64,000 bases of DNA. Source: CAADGU01 sp035444285. GTDB lineage: Bacteria > Chloroflexota > Anaerolineae > Promineifilales > Promineifilaceae. The translations under genes were made by a program, and so were the position numbers. Of this stretch, positions 39,478-47,275 are shown in pieces (position 1 is the first letter of the stretch; every line of letters begins with the position of its first letter). The stretch is taken from positions 62,001-126,000 of the forward strand of contig DAOMOK010000007.1 in assembly GCA_035444285.1 (NCBI GenBank). The letters run 5' to 3'. Below the pieces are notes generated by a model. The model did not search any database. It was given only the letters and a program-made list of their open reading frames with translations, and was not told the DNA's origin.

Positions 39478-40170
39478 ATGGACATTGGAAAAGCTCTCAC
39501 TTATATAACCGAAGACGAACGTTGGGTAATGAAATTTTTGATCGCCCTGGCAATGGCAATTTTCTCGTTCTTTATCATTCCAGCGATCATATTGGAAGGC
39601 TATATGGTGGCTATTGCCCGCAATGTGATGAATGGAGAGGAACGGCCGTTGCCCGAATGGGATGATTGGGGCGGTTTTCTTCGAGATGGTTTTAACCTTT
39701 TCGTCGCCCTCCTGGTATACACATTACCATTCTGGTTGTTAGCGTGTATCGTTGGTATTTCCACGATTGGTTTTAGCGGCTTGAGCAACATTAGCGAAGA
39801 TGCCGCCGCCGCTGGCATTCTCGCCACATTTGGTCTGGTAAGCTGCCTGGCCCTTATTTTCTTGTTGGCGCTGCTCTTTGTGAGTCCGGCCGTGATCGTG
39901 CAATATCTGCGCAATAACAATTTGGGGTCTTGCTTCCGTTTTGGTGAAGTGTTCGGTATTGTGCGTGACCATATTGGCGACATTGCCATTGTAGTTGGGG
40001 TTGTGTTTGCGATTATGTTTGTAACAGGCCTTGTGGCTAATATCCCTTGCATTGGTTGGATCGTTAGCTTCCTGATTGGGCCATACCTGGCGGTTGTGTG
40101 GGGCCATTTGTATGGGCAAATTGCCGCAAAAGCCGGTGGCGCCAGCAAAGAGGAGAAATTTGCTGCGTAG
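39478..40170 (+). CDS. DUF4013 membrane protein
   Basis: 230 residues, SD ACAGGAGAAAAAA. About five membrane helices. The early GYMVAIARNVMNGEERPLPEWDDWGGFLRDGF block is the DUF4013 hallmark: 'G....i.rnv..g....LPeW.dw...f..Gl' (quoted here only by pattern). Function unknown; widely found in archaea, Chloroflexota and Firmicutes. It has its own promoter and a strong terminator, so it is monocistronic. Confidence 0.88.
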   Translation: MDIGKALTYITEDERWVMKFLIALAMAIFSFFIIPAIILEGYMVAIARNVMNGEERPLPEWDDWGGFLRDGFNLFVALLVYTLPFWLLACIVGISTIGFSGLSNISEDAAAAGILATFGLVSCLALIFLLALLFVSPAVIVQYLRNNNLGSCFRFGEVFGIVRDHIGDIAIVVGVVFAIMFVTGLVANIPCIGWIVSFLIGPYLAVVWGHLYGQIAAKAGGASKEEKFAA

Positions 40171-40256
40171 CCTTTCTCTGGCTGTGGCCGGTGTTACCAC
40201 CGGGCCACCGCGACCGGCTCGGTCTGAAGACCGACCATTGCTGAACAGTTACAAAT

Positions 40257-40298
40257 AAAGAAAAGAGGCGCTCATTTGGTGGAGCGCCTCTTTTCTTT
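40257..40298. terminator. Bidirectional Rho-independent terminator
   Basis: A 17-bp perfect stem, AAAGAAAAGAGGCGCTC / GAGCGCCTCTTTTCTTT, with an 8-base loop. It ends in T-rich sequence on both strands and separates two convergent genes. Confidence 0.9.
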
Positions 40299-40319
40299 AA
40301 GAAGGGGAAGAGGAAGGCC

Positions 40320-40358
40320 ATTGACAATTGGCGATTATCAATTGCCAATTGTCAATTA
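40320..40358. repeat. Word-repeat hairpin, TTGACAATTGGCGATT type
   Basis: CATTGACAATTGGCGATTATC faces AATTGCCAATTGTCAATTA just 3' of the bactofilin-like gene. Confidence 0.75.
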
Positions 40359-41441
40359 CTTTAAGCGGATATCATCGTCGGGCAGGGTATTGAGCACGGC
40401 CGTGACCTTGTCACTATTCTCCACCGGCAAAATGCGAATGCCTTCATCCAGCACGGGGTACGGCCGTGTGCCAAACTTCGTCAGCGCCACCGCCCCCAGG
40501 CCAACGCAGGCAATCAGGAATCCGGTCACCTCTTCGCCCCAAACAAAGGGAATGGCGCCCAGTAAACCCAAAGTCAAAGTTAATGTGGCTGTACCTACGG
40601 CCGTCGTCCACGGCAATGAACGGTTTTTCATGTTCAGCCATTCCGCCATCCGTTGGCCTAAGATGCTGCCAACCGCAAACCAACCCACGGCAATGGCCGC
40701 GACATAGCTCAACACCAACCCCGCCGCTATCAGCACACCCAGCCCACAGACAAAAGCCAGCACAAACAGAATGGGGCTTAACAGCAGCAGCAAGATAGGG
40801 GCCGCCAATGCGGTCAAAAAGCCAACCGTACCACTGGCAAAAGGCTTTTCGCGCACCGCTCCTTCCGCCCGCGCCAGGTGACGTGGGAATAGAGTGGCAG
40901 CCACAAACGCCAGCGCCCCAAACAACAAACTACGGAAAATAGCGCCAAACACCTGACCAAAAAATCCTCCGCCATCATGTGTTTCTATTTCCACTGGCGG
41001 TATCGGCGGCGCAGCAGGCGCGGCTGGCGCAGCCGGAATAGGTGGTATGGCCGGGAAATTGTTAAACAGCCCGCTCAATGCCGGAGCAACGTCTTTAACA
41101 TTCGTGCAGTTTAATCCGGCAGTTGTCTGATCTGTAACTGCGCCCGCCATGATGACACAATCGCCGTTGATAACGGCCGTCTCCGTCGTCACCAGATCGC
41201 CACTAAATAACACCACCGACCCCTTCACCGTGCCCGCAATGGTGGCGTCGCCATCAAACAGGACAACATCTCCCCTCACGGTACCTCCCGCTTCCACCGT
41301 CAGGTCGCCTTCAAACAGCACCACTTCCTCGGCCGTTTCGCCAGCAGCCACTGTGACGCCCTGGCTTTGCGCCAGAGCCACACCGGTGGGCATCAGCACC
41401 AGGAATAAAATTAAACTAAGAAAAAGTAGAAATCGTTTCAT
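40356..41441 (-). CDS. Exported bactofilin-like repeat protein with membrane domain
   Basis: 361 residues from the ATG at 41441; the 45-codon upstream extension overlaps the anti-sigma gene and is rejected. A signal peptide ends GVALAQ. A polymer-forming (bactofilin/DUF583-like) beta-repeat follows, with rungs EEVVLFEGDLTVEAGGTVRG, DVVLFDGDATIAGTVKG and SVVLFSGDLVTTETAVING. A Pro/Ala-rich linker and about four membrane helices close the chain. Bactofilins form cytosolic filaments; an exported, membrane-tethered version in a sigma/anti-sigma operon suggests envelope sensing (inference). Confidence 0.75.
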   Translation of the reverse strand: MKRFLLFLSLILFLVLMPTGVALAQSQGVTVAAGETAEEVVLFEGDLTVEAGGTVRGDVVLFDGDATIAGTVKGSVVLFSGDLVTTETAVINGDCVIMAGAVTDQTTAGLNCTNVKDVAPALSGLFNNFPAIPPIPAAPAAPAAPPIPPVEIETHDGGGFFGQVFGAIFRSLLFGALAFVAATLFPRHLARAEGAVREKPFASGTVGFLTALAAPILLLLLSPILFVLAFVCGLGVLIAAGLVLSYVAAIAVGWFAVGSILGQRMAEWLNMKNRSLPWTTAVGTATLTLTLGLLGAIPFVWGEEVTGFLIACVGLGAVALTKFGTRPYPVLDEGIRILPVENSDKVTAVLNTLPDDDIRLK

Positions 41442-41461
41442 CGTTAAGCTAACCCCCAATT

Positions 41462-42007
41462 TCAGGAAATTTGTCGCCGGGCCGGTGAACTGAGTAACTG
41501 CCGGTACACGCCACTCCACAAGAAGACAATACCGACCATCACCAGCATCCAGCCCACAATAGATGGTTGTTCCCATATCAGGCGCGATGCGCCTGTCAAC
41601 AAAGCGCCGGCTACCACGCCAGCGATCTGCAACCCTTTTGCCAGCAATTGCAGCCCACTGCCCACCGCCGCCGGTTCACCAAATGAAGACGCTAAGAGTA
41701 CGGCCGTGCCCACCACCAACAAGAAAGGCAGCAGCCCCGCCGCCAACAACGCCACATACACCAACCCCATCAGCCACAACCGCACCCGGCGGTTGGGCAG
41801 CCGCGCCAGCGTCCGCTGCGTAAAATCGGCTGCCGGGCTGAGCATCGGCGACCGCCGGAATAGGGCATCAATGGCGCTCATCGCCTGCCACTCCCGCATA
41901 CAGTCAGGACACGCGCGCAGGTGAGATTCCAACAGCGTTTGTTCGTCTGCCAAAAGCTCACCATCGAGCGCGTCCATCATCAGCGTATAAATCTCTTCAT
42001 GCTCCAT
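41462..42007 (-). CDS. Zinc-finger anti-sigma factor
   Basis: 181 residues from the ATG at 42007 (GGGAG seven bases upstream); an ATG at 42037 is an alternative. N-terminal zf-HC2/ZAS domain: MDALDGELLADEQTLLESHL then RACPDCMREW, giving the HxxxCxxC zinc set. Helices about residues 75-100, 105-125 and 150-168 are hydrophobic and put the rest in the membrane. It should hold the ECF sigma encoded upstream. It is 20 bases before the bactofilin-like gene. Confidence 0.9.
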   Translation of the reverse strand: MEHEEIYTLMMDALDGELLADEQTLLESHLRACPDCMREWQAMSAIDALFRRSPMLSPAADFTQRTLARLPNRRVRLWLMGLVYVALLAAGLLPFLLVVGTAVLLASSFGEPAAVGSGLQLLAKGLQIAGVVAGALLTGASRLIWEQPSIVGWMLVMVGIVFLWSGVYRQLLSSPARRQIS

Positions 42008-42051
42008 ACCATTACTCCCATTCTCTGAATTTCTCATACCACCACCATCAA

Positions 42052-42081
42052 ACCTGACAGGTTTCTAAAAACCTGTCAGGT
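42052..42081 (-). promoter_or_regulatory. Hairpin between sigma and anti-sigma genes
   Basis: ACCTGACAGGTTT pairs perfectly with AAACCTGTCAGGT across CTAA (13 bp). There is no U-tract. Position between co-transcribed genes suggests 3'-end stabilisation or partial termination that adjusts the sigma/anti-sigma ratio. The CCTGACAGG core also occurs at 14100-14109. Confidence 0.6.
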
Positions 42082-42089
42082 CGTGTGCC

Positions 42090-42677
42090 TCACACCACCA
42101 TGCCCGGAACGTCAATCGGTTCTAAACCGGCAGCCACACCTAAATCCGCCAGATAGCGGCGGGCGCGGAACAGCCGGGACTTAATGGCGCTTACCGTCGA
42201 ATTGGTCACTTCCGCAATTTCCTCATAGGAAAGGTCATACCAGTAACGCAAGATCACCGCCTGTCGGTAATCCGGTTCCAGTTCTGCCAGCATCGTTTGC
42301 ACCAGCCGTTGTTCTTCGCTCTGCATCATCTGACCTTCCGGCCCGGCCGACTTTTCCGACATCAACGCCGGGTGGGGCGCTAACGGTTCGTCAATGGACA
42401 ACAAAATTGCCCGCCGCTTGCGGATGATGTCAATACAATAGTTGGACGTGATGGAAAGCAGCCAGGTGCTAAATTTGCGCTCCGGGTTATAACTGTCCAG
42501 CCGGGTGTAGGCGCGAATAAAGGCTTCTTGGGCTGCCTCTTCTGCTTCGTGACTATTGTTGAGCATACGATACGCCAGGTTATAAACCGGCCCCTGGTAC
42601 GCCTCTATGATATGACCGAAGGCTTCTTTATCACCTTCCATTGCTCTTTCGAGCCAGACAACTTCATCGTTATTCAA
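42090..42677 (-). CDS. ECF (sigma-24 type) RNA polymerase sigma factor
   Basis: 195 residues from a TTG at 42677, chosen because AGGAGAG lies eight bases upstream and a -10-like TATACT (42709-42714) places the mRNA start near 42702; the ATG at 42704 would then be at or before the transcript start. Region 2: EAFGHIIEAYQGPVYNLAYR, AQEAFIRAYTRLDSY and FSTWLLSITSNYCIDIIRKR. Region 4: DYRQAVILRYWYDLSYEEIA, then VSAIKSRLFRARRYL. It is co-transcribed with the zinc-finger anti-sigma and a bactofilin-like exported protein, so probably responds to an envelope signal. Confidence 0.93.
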   Translation of the reverse strand: MNNDEVVWLERAMEGDKEAFGHIIEAYQGPVYNLAYRMLNNSHEAEEAAQEAFIRAYTRLDSYNPERKFSTWLLSITSNYCIDIIRKRRAILLSIDEPLAPHPALMSEKSAGPEGQMMQSEEQRLVQTMLAELEPDYRQAVILRYWYDLSYEEIAEVTNSTVSAIKSRLFRARRYLADLGVAAGLEPIDVPGMVV

Positions 42678-42738
42678 CGTTTTCTCTCCTGACTGCCCAT
42701 CCATACGCAGTATAACAGGAAAGGTTGCGACCGTTGCC

Positions 42739-42840
42739 GGTAATCCGTAAACCGTCACCCGTAAACCGTTGTCCGTAAATCGTTGTCCGTAAATCGAAGT
42801 CCGAAGTCGGGTTACGGATTACCGATTACGAAATTACGGA
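42739..42840. repeat. Word-repeat hairpin, GGTAATCCGTAAACCG type
   Basis: Words GGTAATCCGTAAACCGT, CCCGTAAACCGTTGTCCG and TCCGTAAATCG face GGGTTACGGATTACCGATTACG. It lies in the divergent region between the sigma gene and the thrS leader promoter. Confidence 0.75.
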
Positions 42841-42848
42841 ATGTGGAC

Positions 42849-42876
42849 TTGACATCGTGGCTATCGGTTTTATAAT
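42849..42876 (+). promoter_or_regulatory. Consensus sigma-70 promoter of the thrS leader
   Basis: TTGACA (42849-42854), 16-base spacer, TATAAT (42871-42876): both boxes are exact consensus. Transcription should start near 42883, giving a leader of about 465 bases before thrS. Confidence 0.92.
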
Positions 42877-42899
42877 CAGCATCTCACAATAGCACCTTG

Positions 42900-43268
42900 T
42901 AACACGATGATTGGGACGAGTAGTTAGCCGGTAGATGACAGAGAGTGGACGGCCGTAGGCTGTGAGCCGCCACCATTCGCCACTAACCAAAACCCCCCAG
43001 GAGTGGTTTTCTGAATGGTATGGGCAAACTGTATTGTTTGCCCTCCCCAGGGCAGACCATGCGTCTGCCCTACTTTAAACTGAGTAAGAAAATCCGGTTG
43101 GCCCCGTTAACGGCCGTCAATGAGAGTGAACAGTGTGCAGTTAGCTGTAAACAGTAAGCGGTTGAATGGGACTACTTACTGCCAACCGCTAACTGCTAAC
43201 TGCTAACTGAATTTGGGTGGAACCGCGATACGCCATCGCCCCAATGTGGGTGATGGCGTTTTTATTTT
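42900..43268 (+). ncRNA. T-box riboswitch controlling thrS
   Basis: Stem I elements: AGTA (42919-42922), helix GTTAG/CTAAC, AGAGAGTGG, distal stem CGGC/GCCG, and an ACC triplet (42986-42988, a threonine codon followed by A) facing the AGTA, the likely specifier. The T-box TGGAACCGCG lies at 43218-43227. The terminator stem 43230-43241/43248-43259 is followed by TTTTTTATTTTT. Uncharged tRNA-Thr should stabilise the antiterminator and switch thrS on. The leader is long because two extra hairpins, one a word-repeat (43120-43205), lie between stem I and the T-box. Confidence 0.92.
43120..43205. repeat. Word-repeat hairpin inside the T-box leader
   Basis: GTGAACAGTGTGCAGTTAGC and AAACAGTAAGCGGTTG face CTTACTGCCAACCGCTAACTG with tandem CTAACTG words. 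The same words occur at 4869-4932 and 45186-45222. Confidence 0.8.
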
Positions 43269-43271
43269 TGG

Positions 43272-43334
43272 GGATTTGAGATTAGAGATTGGCGATTGGT
43301 TTCAATCTCTAATCTCCAATCTCAAATCTCAAAT
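43272..43334. repeat. Word-repeat hairpin, GGGATTTGAGATTAGAGATTGG type
   Basis: TTTGAGATTAGAGATTGGCG faces AATCTCTAATCTCCAATCTC plus AAATCTC words, between the T-box terminator and the thrS SD. Confidence 0.8.
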
Positions 43335-43349
43335 AGCTGGAGATTCATT

Positions 43350-45176
43350 ATGTCTGAAACAAACCACATTCCCTACGCCGAATCGGAACTGTACCGCATC
43401 CGCCATTCGGCCGCGCACGTCATGGCTGAAGCGGTGCTGGACTTGTTCCCGGAGGCCAAATTAGCCATTGGCCCGCCCATTGAAGATGGCTTTTATTACG
43501 ACTTTGACCTGGGTCAAGAAAACGGCAAATCGCGCACCTTTTCCGAAGAGAACCTGGCGCAGATCGAGGAACGCATGAAAGAATTGCTCAAACAAAATGC
43601 GCCCTTTGCCCATTCGGCCATGAGCATCCCCGAAGCGCAGGTCTTTTTTGCCGACCAGCCCTACAAACTGGAACTGATCGCCGACCTGGCAGCGGGTAAA
43701 CTGGACGAGAATGGCGAGCCGACGGCCGTGCCCGCCCAAGAAGTCAGCATCTACACCCAGCGCAACTTTGTAGACCTCTGCCGCGGGCCGCACGTCAAAT
43801 TCACCAAGCAAGTGAAAGCCAACGCCGTCAAGCTGCTGCGTACCGGCGGCGCCTACTGGCGCGGCAACGAAAACAACCCCCAGTTGCAGCGCATCTACGG
43901 TACGGCCTGGCACAACAAAGAAGAACTCGACGAATACCTGCGCCTGTTGGAAGAGGCTAAAGCGCGTGACCATCGCCGCCTGGGAAAACAGTTGGGGCTG
44001 TTCCACATTTCGCAACTGGTTGGCTCCGGGCTGCCGCTGTGGCTGCCCAAAGGCGCGGTGCTGCGCGAGACACTGGAAAACTTCCTGCGCCAGGCGCAGC
44101 TTGAACGGGGCTACCTGCCCGTCATCACACCCCACATCGGCAAGCTGGATTTATACATCACCAGCGGGCACTATCCCTACTACAAAGCCAGCCAGTACAC
44201 GCCCATAGACGTGGACGAGGAAAAGTTCATGCTCAAACCCATGAACTGCCCGCACCATATCGAAATTTACCGCAGCGAAGCGCGCAGCTACCGCGACCTG
44301 CCGCTGCGCCTGGCCGAATTTGGCACCGTTTACCGCTATGAACAAAGTGGTGAATTGACTGGGCTGACGCGCGTGCGCGGCTTTACAGTGGACGATTCCC
44401 ACCTCTTTGTCACGCCCGACCAACTGGAAGAGGAGTTCATCGGCGTGGTAGACCTGATTCAATTTGTCTTCCAAACGATGGGCTTCCACGACTTCCGCGC
44501 CCGGTTGGGCACCAATGATCCCAACAGCGACAAATACGCGGGCGCGCCGGAGATGTGGGCGAAAGGGATTAACGCCATTCGCCAGGCGGCTGATAAAGCA
44601 GGCATGAACTACACGATTGAAGAAGGTGAAGCAGCGTTTTACGGCCCCAAGTTGGACTTCATTTTCCGCGATGTACTCAAGCGGGAATGGCAGTTAGGCA
44701 CGGTGCAGGTAGATTTTCTATTGCCAGAGCGGTTTGACCTGGAATATACGGGCGAGGACGGGCAGAAACACCGCCCGGTGATGATTCACCGCGCCCCGTT
44801 TGGCAGCATGGAACGGTTTGTGGGCATTCTGATTGAGCACTTCAACGGCGCGTTTCCGCTGTGGCTGGCCCCGGTGCAGGTGATGATGGTGCCCATTGCC
44901 GACCGGCACAATGACTATGCCCGCCAGGTTGCCAGCCAACTGCGGGCTGCCGGGATGCGGGTGCAGGTGGACGACAGCAGTGACCGCATGAACAAAAAAA
45001 TCCGCAACGCCCAACTGCAAAAAATCCCCTACATGCTGGTGGTGGGTGATAAGGAAATGGAAAACACGGCCGTCGCCGTCCGCACCCGCGACGAGGAAGA
45101 TCGGGGCGCGCTGCCCGTGGCTGAGTTTATCAGCCATACCACTACCAAGATCACTACCAAGGCAATGGAGCTATGA
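43350..45176 (+). CDS. thrS: Threonyl-tRNA synthetase (TGS-less), copy 1
   Basis: 608 residues from the ATG at 43350 (CTGGAGATTCATT). It lacks the N-terminal TGS domain and starts with the editing domain: RHSAAHVMAEAV (HxxxH) and FVDLCRGPHVKF (Cys/His). The class II core is intact: zinc Cys in MNCPHHIEIY, RYEQSGELTGLTRVRGFTVD then DSHLF with the second zinc His, WQLGTVQVDF, and motif 3 MIHRAPFGSMERFVGILIEH with the third His. The anticodon-binding domain follows APVQVMMVPI. It charges tRNA-Thr and is controlled by the T-box. This copy is closest to canonical ThrS in the catalytic core. Confidence 0.95.
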   Translation: MSETNHIPYAESELYRIRHSAAHVMAEAVLDLFPEAKLAIGPPIEDGFYYDFDLGQENGKSRTFSEENLAQIEERMKELLKQNAPFAHSAMSIPEAQVFFADQPYKLELIADLAAGKLDENGEPTAVPAQEVSIYTQRNFVDLCRGPHVKFTKQVKANAVKLLRTGGAYWRGNENNPQLQRIYGTAWHNKEELDEYLRLLEEAKARDHRRLGKQLGLFHISQLVGSGLPLWLPKGAVLRETLENFLRQAQLERGYLPVITPHIGKLDLYITSGHYPYYKASQYTPIDVDEEKFMLKPMNCPHHIEIYRSEARSYRDLPLRLAEFGTVYRYEQSGELTGLTRVRGFTVDDSHLFVTPDQLEEEFIGVVDLIQFVFQTMGFHDFRARLGTNDPNSDKYAGAPEMWAKGINAIRQAADKAGMNYTIEEGEAAFYGPKLDFIFRDVLKREWQLGTVQVDFLLPERFDLEYTGEDGQKHRPVMIHRAPFGSMERFVGILIEHFNGAFPLWLAPVQVMMVPIADRHNDYARQVASQLRAAGMRVQVDDSSDRMNKKIRNAQLQKIPYMLVVGDKEMENTAVAVRTRDEEDRGALPVAEFISHTTTKITTKAMEL

Positions 45177-45185
45177 GCGGCTTGA

Positions 45186-45222
45186 GTGAGTGAGCAGTTA
45201 GCAGTGAACAGTAAGCAGTATC
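45186..45222. repeat. Word-repeat tract, GAGTGAGCAGTTAGCAGTG type
   Basis: Words GTGAGTGAGCAGTTAGCAGTGAACAGTAAGCAG, split here as GAGCAGTTA / GCAGTGAACA / GTAAGCAG, follow thrS copy 1. No opposing arm lies within the gap. Confidence 0.7.
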
Positions 45223-45224
45223 AG

Positions 45225-45250
45225 AGGCCGCTCATAGGAGCGGCCTTTTT
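45225..45250 (+). terminator. Rho-independent terminator of thrS copy 1
   Basis: AGGCCGCTC / GAGCGGCCT 9-bp stem with loop ATAG, followed by TTTTTGTTT. It should separate the T-box-controlled thrS from the second copy. Confidence 0.88.
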
Positions 45251-45254
45251 GTTT

Positions 45255-45370
45255 AACTGTCATTCCGAGCGAAGTCTTCGTAGCGAGGAATCCTTCTCAC
45301 GCAAGAGTGAACGGGATTCCTCCTCGAAGACTAGCCTGCCCTGAGGCAGCGAAGGGTCGGAATGACAGTT
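45255..45370. mobile_element. MITE-like palindromic element
   Basis: Terminal inverted repeats AACTGTCATTCCGA / TCGGAATGACAGTT bound 116 bases with internal complementary blocks (CGAAGTCTTCG, GAGGAATCC / GGATTCCTC, CGAAGACT). No coding capacity. Its right end abuts the SD of the second thrS, so it lies in that gene's promoter/leader. Confidence 0.7.
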
Positions 45371-45386
45371 GGTAAAGGAGAATCTC

Positions 45387-47186
45387 ATGTCTGAATTGAA
45401 TCAACAACCCTATGAACAGTCGGATTTGTATCGTATCCGGCACACGGCCGCACATGTGTTGGCGCAGGCGGTGCTGGCCTTGTACCCGGCGGCCAAACTG
45501 GCCATTGGCCCACCCATTGACAATGGCTTTTACTACGATTTTGACCTGGGCGTGGATGGCGATGGAAGACATCGCACCTTCAAACCGGATGATCTACCCT
45601 GGCTGGAAAAACGGATGCGCCAGATTATCGCCGGAAAATTTCCGCTGGTGTACCGGGAGGTCAGCGCCGCCGAAGCCCAACAACTATTCCACGACCAGCC
45701 ATACAAACTGGAGTTGATCGAGGAACTGGCAAAAGCAGGTGAACCTATCAGCACGTACCGGCAAGACAGTTTTGAGGATCTGTGCCGGGGGCCGCACGTG
45801 GCCCACACGGGGCAAATTGCCCCCGACGCCTTCCAGTTGCTGAGCATTGCCGGCGCCTACTGGCGCGGCGATGAAAACCGGCCCATGTTGCAGCGCATCT
45901 ACGGCACGGCCTGGCCCAACAAACAAGAACTCAAAGCGCATTTGCAACTGCTGGAAGAAGCCCGGCAGCGCGACCATCGCAAATTGGGACGCGAACTGGA
46001 AATTTTTATCATGGATGACGAAATTGGGCCGGGCCTGCCGCTGTGGCTGCCCAATGGCAATATCATGCGTAAAGAGTTGGAAAAGCTGGCGCGAGAGATG
46101 GAAGACGCCGCCGGTTACGTCCACGTCAGCACGCCGCACATTGCCAAAGAAGCGCTCTACCTGCGCAGCGGCCATTTGCCTTATTACGAAGACGAAATGT
46201 ACGCCGGCATGGAGCGGGAAGGGGCAACGTATTACCTGAAGCCGATGAACTGTCCTTTCCACCACAAAATCTTTGGCAGTAAACCGCGCAGCTACCGCGA
46301 CCTGCCGCTGCGCATATCGGAGTACGGCACGGTGTATCGCTATGAACAGAGCGGTTCGCTGATGGGTCTGCTGCGGGTGCGCGGGCAAACGCAAAATGAC
46401 GCCCACATTTACTGCGCTGAATCCCAGTTGGTGGCCGAATTTAGTGCGGTGCTGGCAATGTACCGCCATTACTTTGACTTGTTTGGCGTTAAAAAGTACG
46501 TGATGCGCCTGAGCAAACACAGCAAAGCCGGGCTGGGTAAAAAATATGTGGACGATGAGCCCATGTGGCTGAAAATGGAAGATTTGATCCGCCAGGTGAT
46601 GATAAGCGAGAATGTGCCCTTTGTGGAGGCGGATGATGAAGCCGCCTTTTACGGGCCAAAGATTGATGTGCAAATCTGGAGCGCCATTGGCCGGGAGTTT
46701 TCCATTGCCACGAACCAGGTGGATTTTGCGCAGCCGGCGCGGTTTGACCTGACGTTTACGAATGAGCAGGGCTTACCGGAAATGCCATTTTGCATTCACC
46801 GCGCGCCGTTGGGCAGCCATGAACGCTTTATCGGCTTTCTGATTGAGCATTATGCCGGTAATTTCCCGGTCTGGCTGTCGCCGGAACAGGTGCGGGTGAT
46901 TCCGATTACAGATGCACACCAGGAATACGCAGCGGCGTTGGCGGCGCGGCTGCGAGCGGCGGGCATTCGGGCGCAGGCGATGCTGAGCAGCGAACGGATG
47001 AACGCCAAAGTGCGTCAGGCGCAGCAGATGAAAGTGCCCTATATGCTCATTGTGGGCGACCAGGAGGTGGCTGAGGGTACGGTATCGGTGCGGGAACGCA
47101 GTGGTGTGCAGCAGCAGGGCGTGGCCGTAGCCGCATTTATCCAGCATATGCAGGGGGTGGTGGACGGCCGTCAGCCTCAATTATGA
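45387..47186 (+). CDS. thrS: Threonyl-tRNA synthetase paralogue (TGS-less), copy 2
   Basis: 599 residues, SD AAAGGAGAATCTC. Same architecture as copy 1: no TGS domain, editing HxxxH in RHTAAHVLAQAV and FEDLCRGPHVAH. Zinc ligands remain (MNCPFHHKIF, NDAHIYC, CIHRAPLGSHERFIGFLIEH). It departs from the family where copy 1 does not: REFSIATNQVDF replaces the usual 'REWQ.GT.Q.DF', and motif 2 reads RVRGQTQND. It is therefore a diverged paralogue, active or specialised (for example stress or a different tRNA pool). No T-box precedes it; a terminator and a MITE-like element separate it from copy 1. Confidence 0.9.
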   Translation: MSELNQQPYEQSDLYRIRHTAAHVLAQAVLALYPAAKLAIGPPIDNGFYYDFDLGVDGDGRHRTFKPDDLPWLEKRMRQIIAGKFPLVYREVSAAEAQQLFHDQPYKLELIEELAKAGEPISTYRQDSFEDLCRGPHVAHTGQIAPDAFQLLSIAGAYWRGDENRPMLQRIYGTAWPNKQELKAHLQLLEEARQRDHRKLGRELEIFIMDDEIGPGLPLWLPNGNIMRKELEKLAREMEDAAGYVHVSTPHIAKEALYLRSGHLPYYEDEMYAGMEREGATYYLKPMNCPFHHKIFGSKPRSYRDLPLRISEYGTVYRYEQSGSLMGLLRVRGQTQNDAHIYCAESQLVAEFSAVLAMYRHYFDLFGVKKYVMRLSKHSKAGLGKKYVDDEPMWLKMEDLIRQVMISENVPFVEADDEAAFYGPKIDVQIWSAIGREFSIATNQVDFAQPARFDLTFTNEQGLPEMPFCIHRAPLGSHERFIGFLIEHYAGNFPVWLSPEQVRVIPITDAHQEYAAALAARLRAAGIRAQAMLSSERMNAKVRQAQQMKVPYMLIVGDQEVAEGTVSVRERSGVQQQGVAVAAFIQHMQGVVDGRQPQL

Positions 47187-47193
47187 ATGGGAC

Positions 47194-47272
47194 GCGAATG
47201 AACGCGGATAAACGCAGATTTTGGTAAGGTAAAAATCCGCGTTTATCCCGCAAATCCGCGTCCCATTTTCTG
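47194..47272. repeat. Word-repeat hairpin, GCGAATGAACGCGGATAAACGC type
   Basis: GGGACGCGAATGAACGCGGA and TAAACGCAGATTTT face AAAATCCGCGTTTATCCCGC plus AAATCCGCGTCCC between convergent genes. Confidence 0.8.
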
Positions 47273-47275
47273 CTC

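Noticed and set aside
42679..42704. ATG at 42704 as start of the ECF sigma gene
   Set aside because: A -10-like TATACT ends five bases upstream, so the mRNA begins about there; the TTG at 42677 has an AGGAGAG at normal spacing.
45255..45370. Complete insertion sequence
   Set aside because: Inverted repeats are present but there is no transposase frame.
45684..46673. 329-codon minus-strand frame opposite thrS copy 2
   Set aside because: Antisense shadow; the ThrS motifs on the plus strand are unambiguous.
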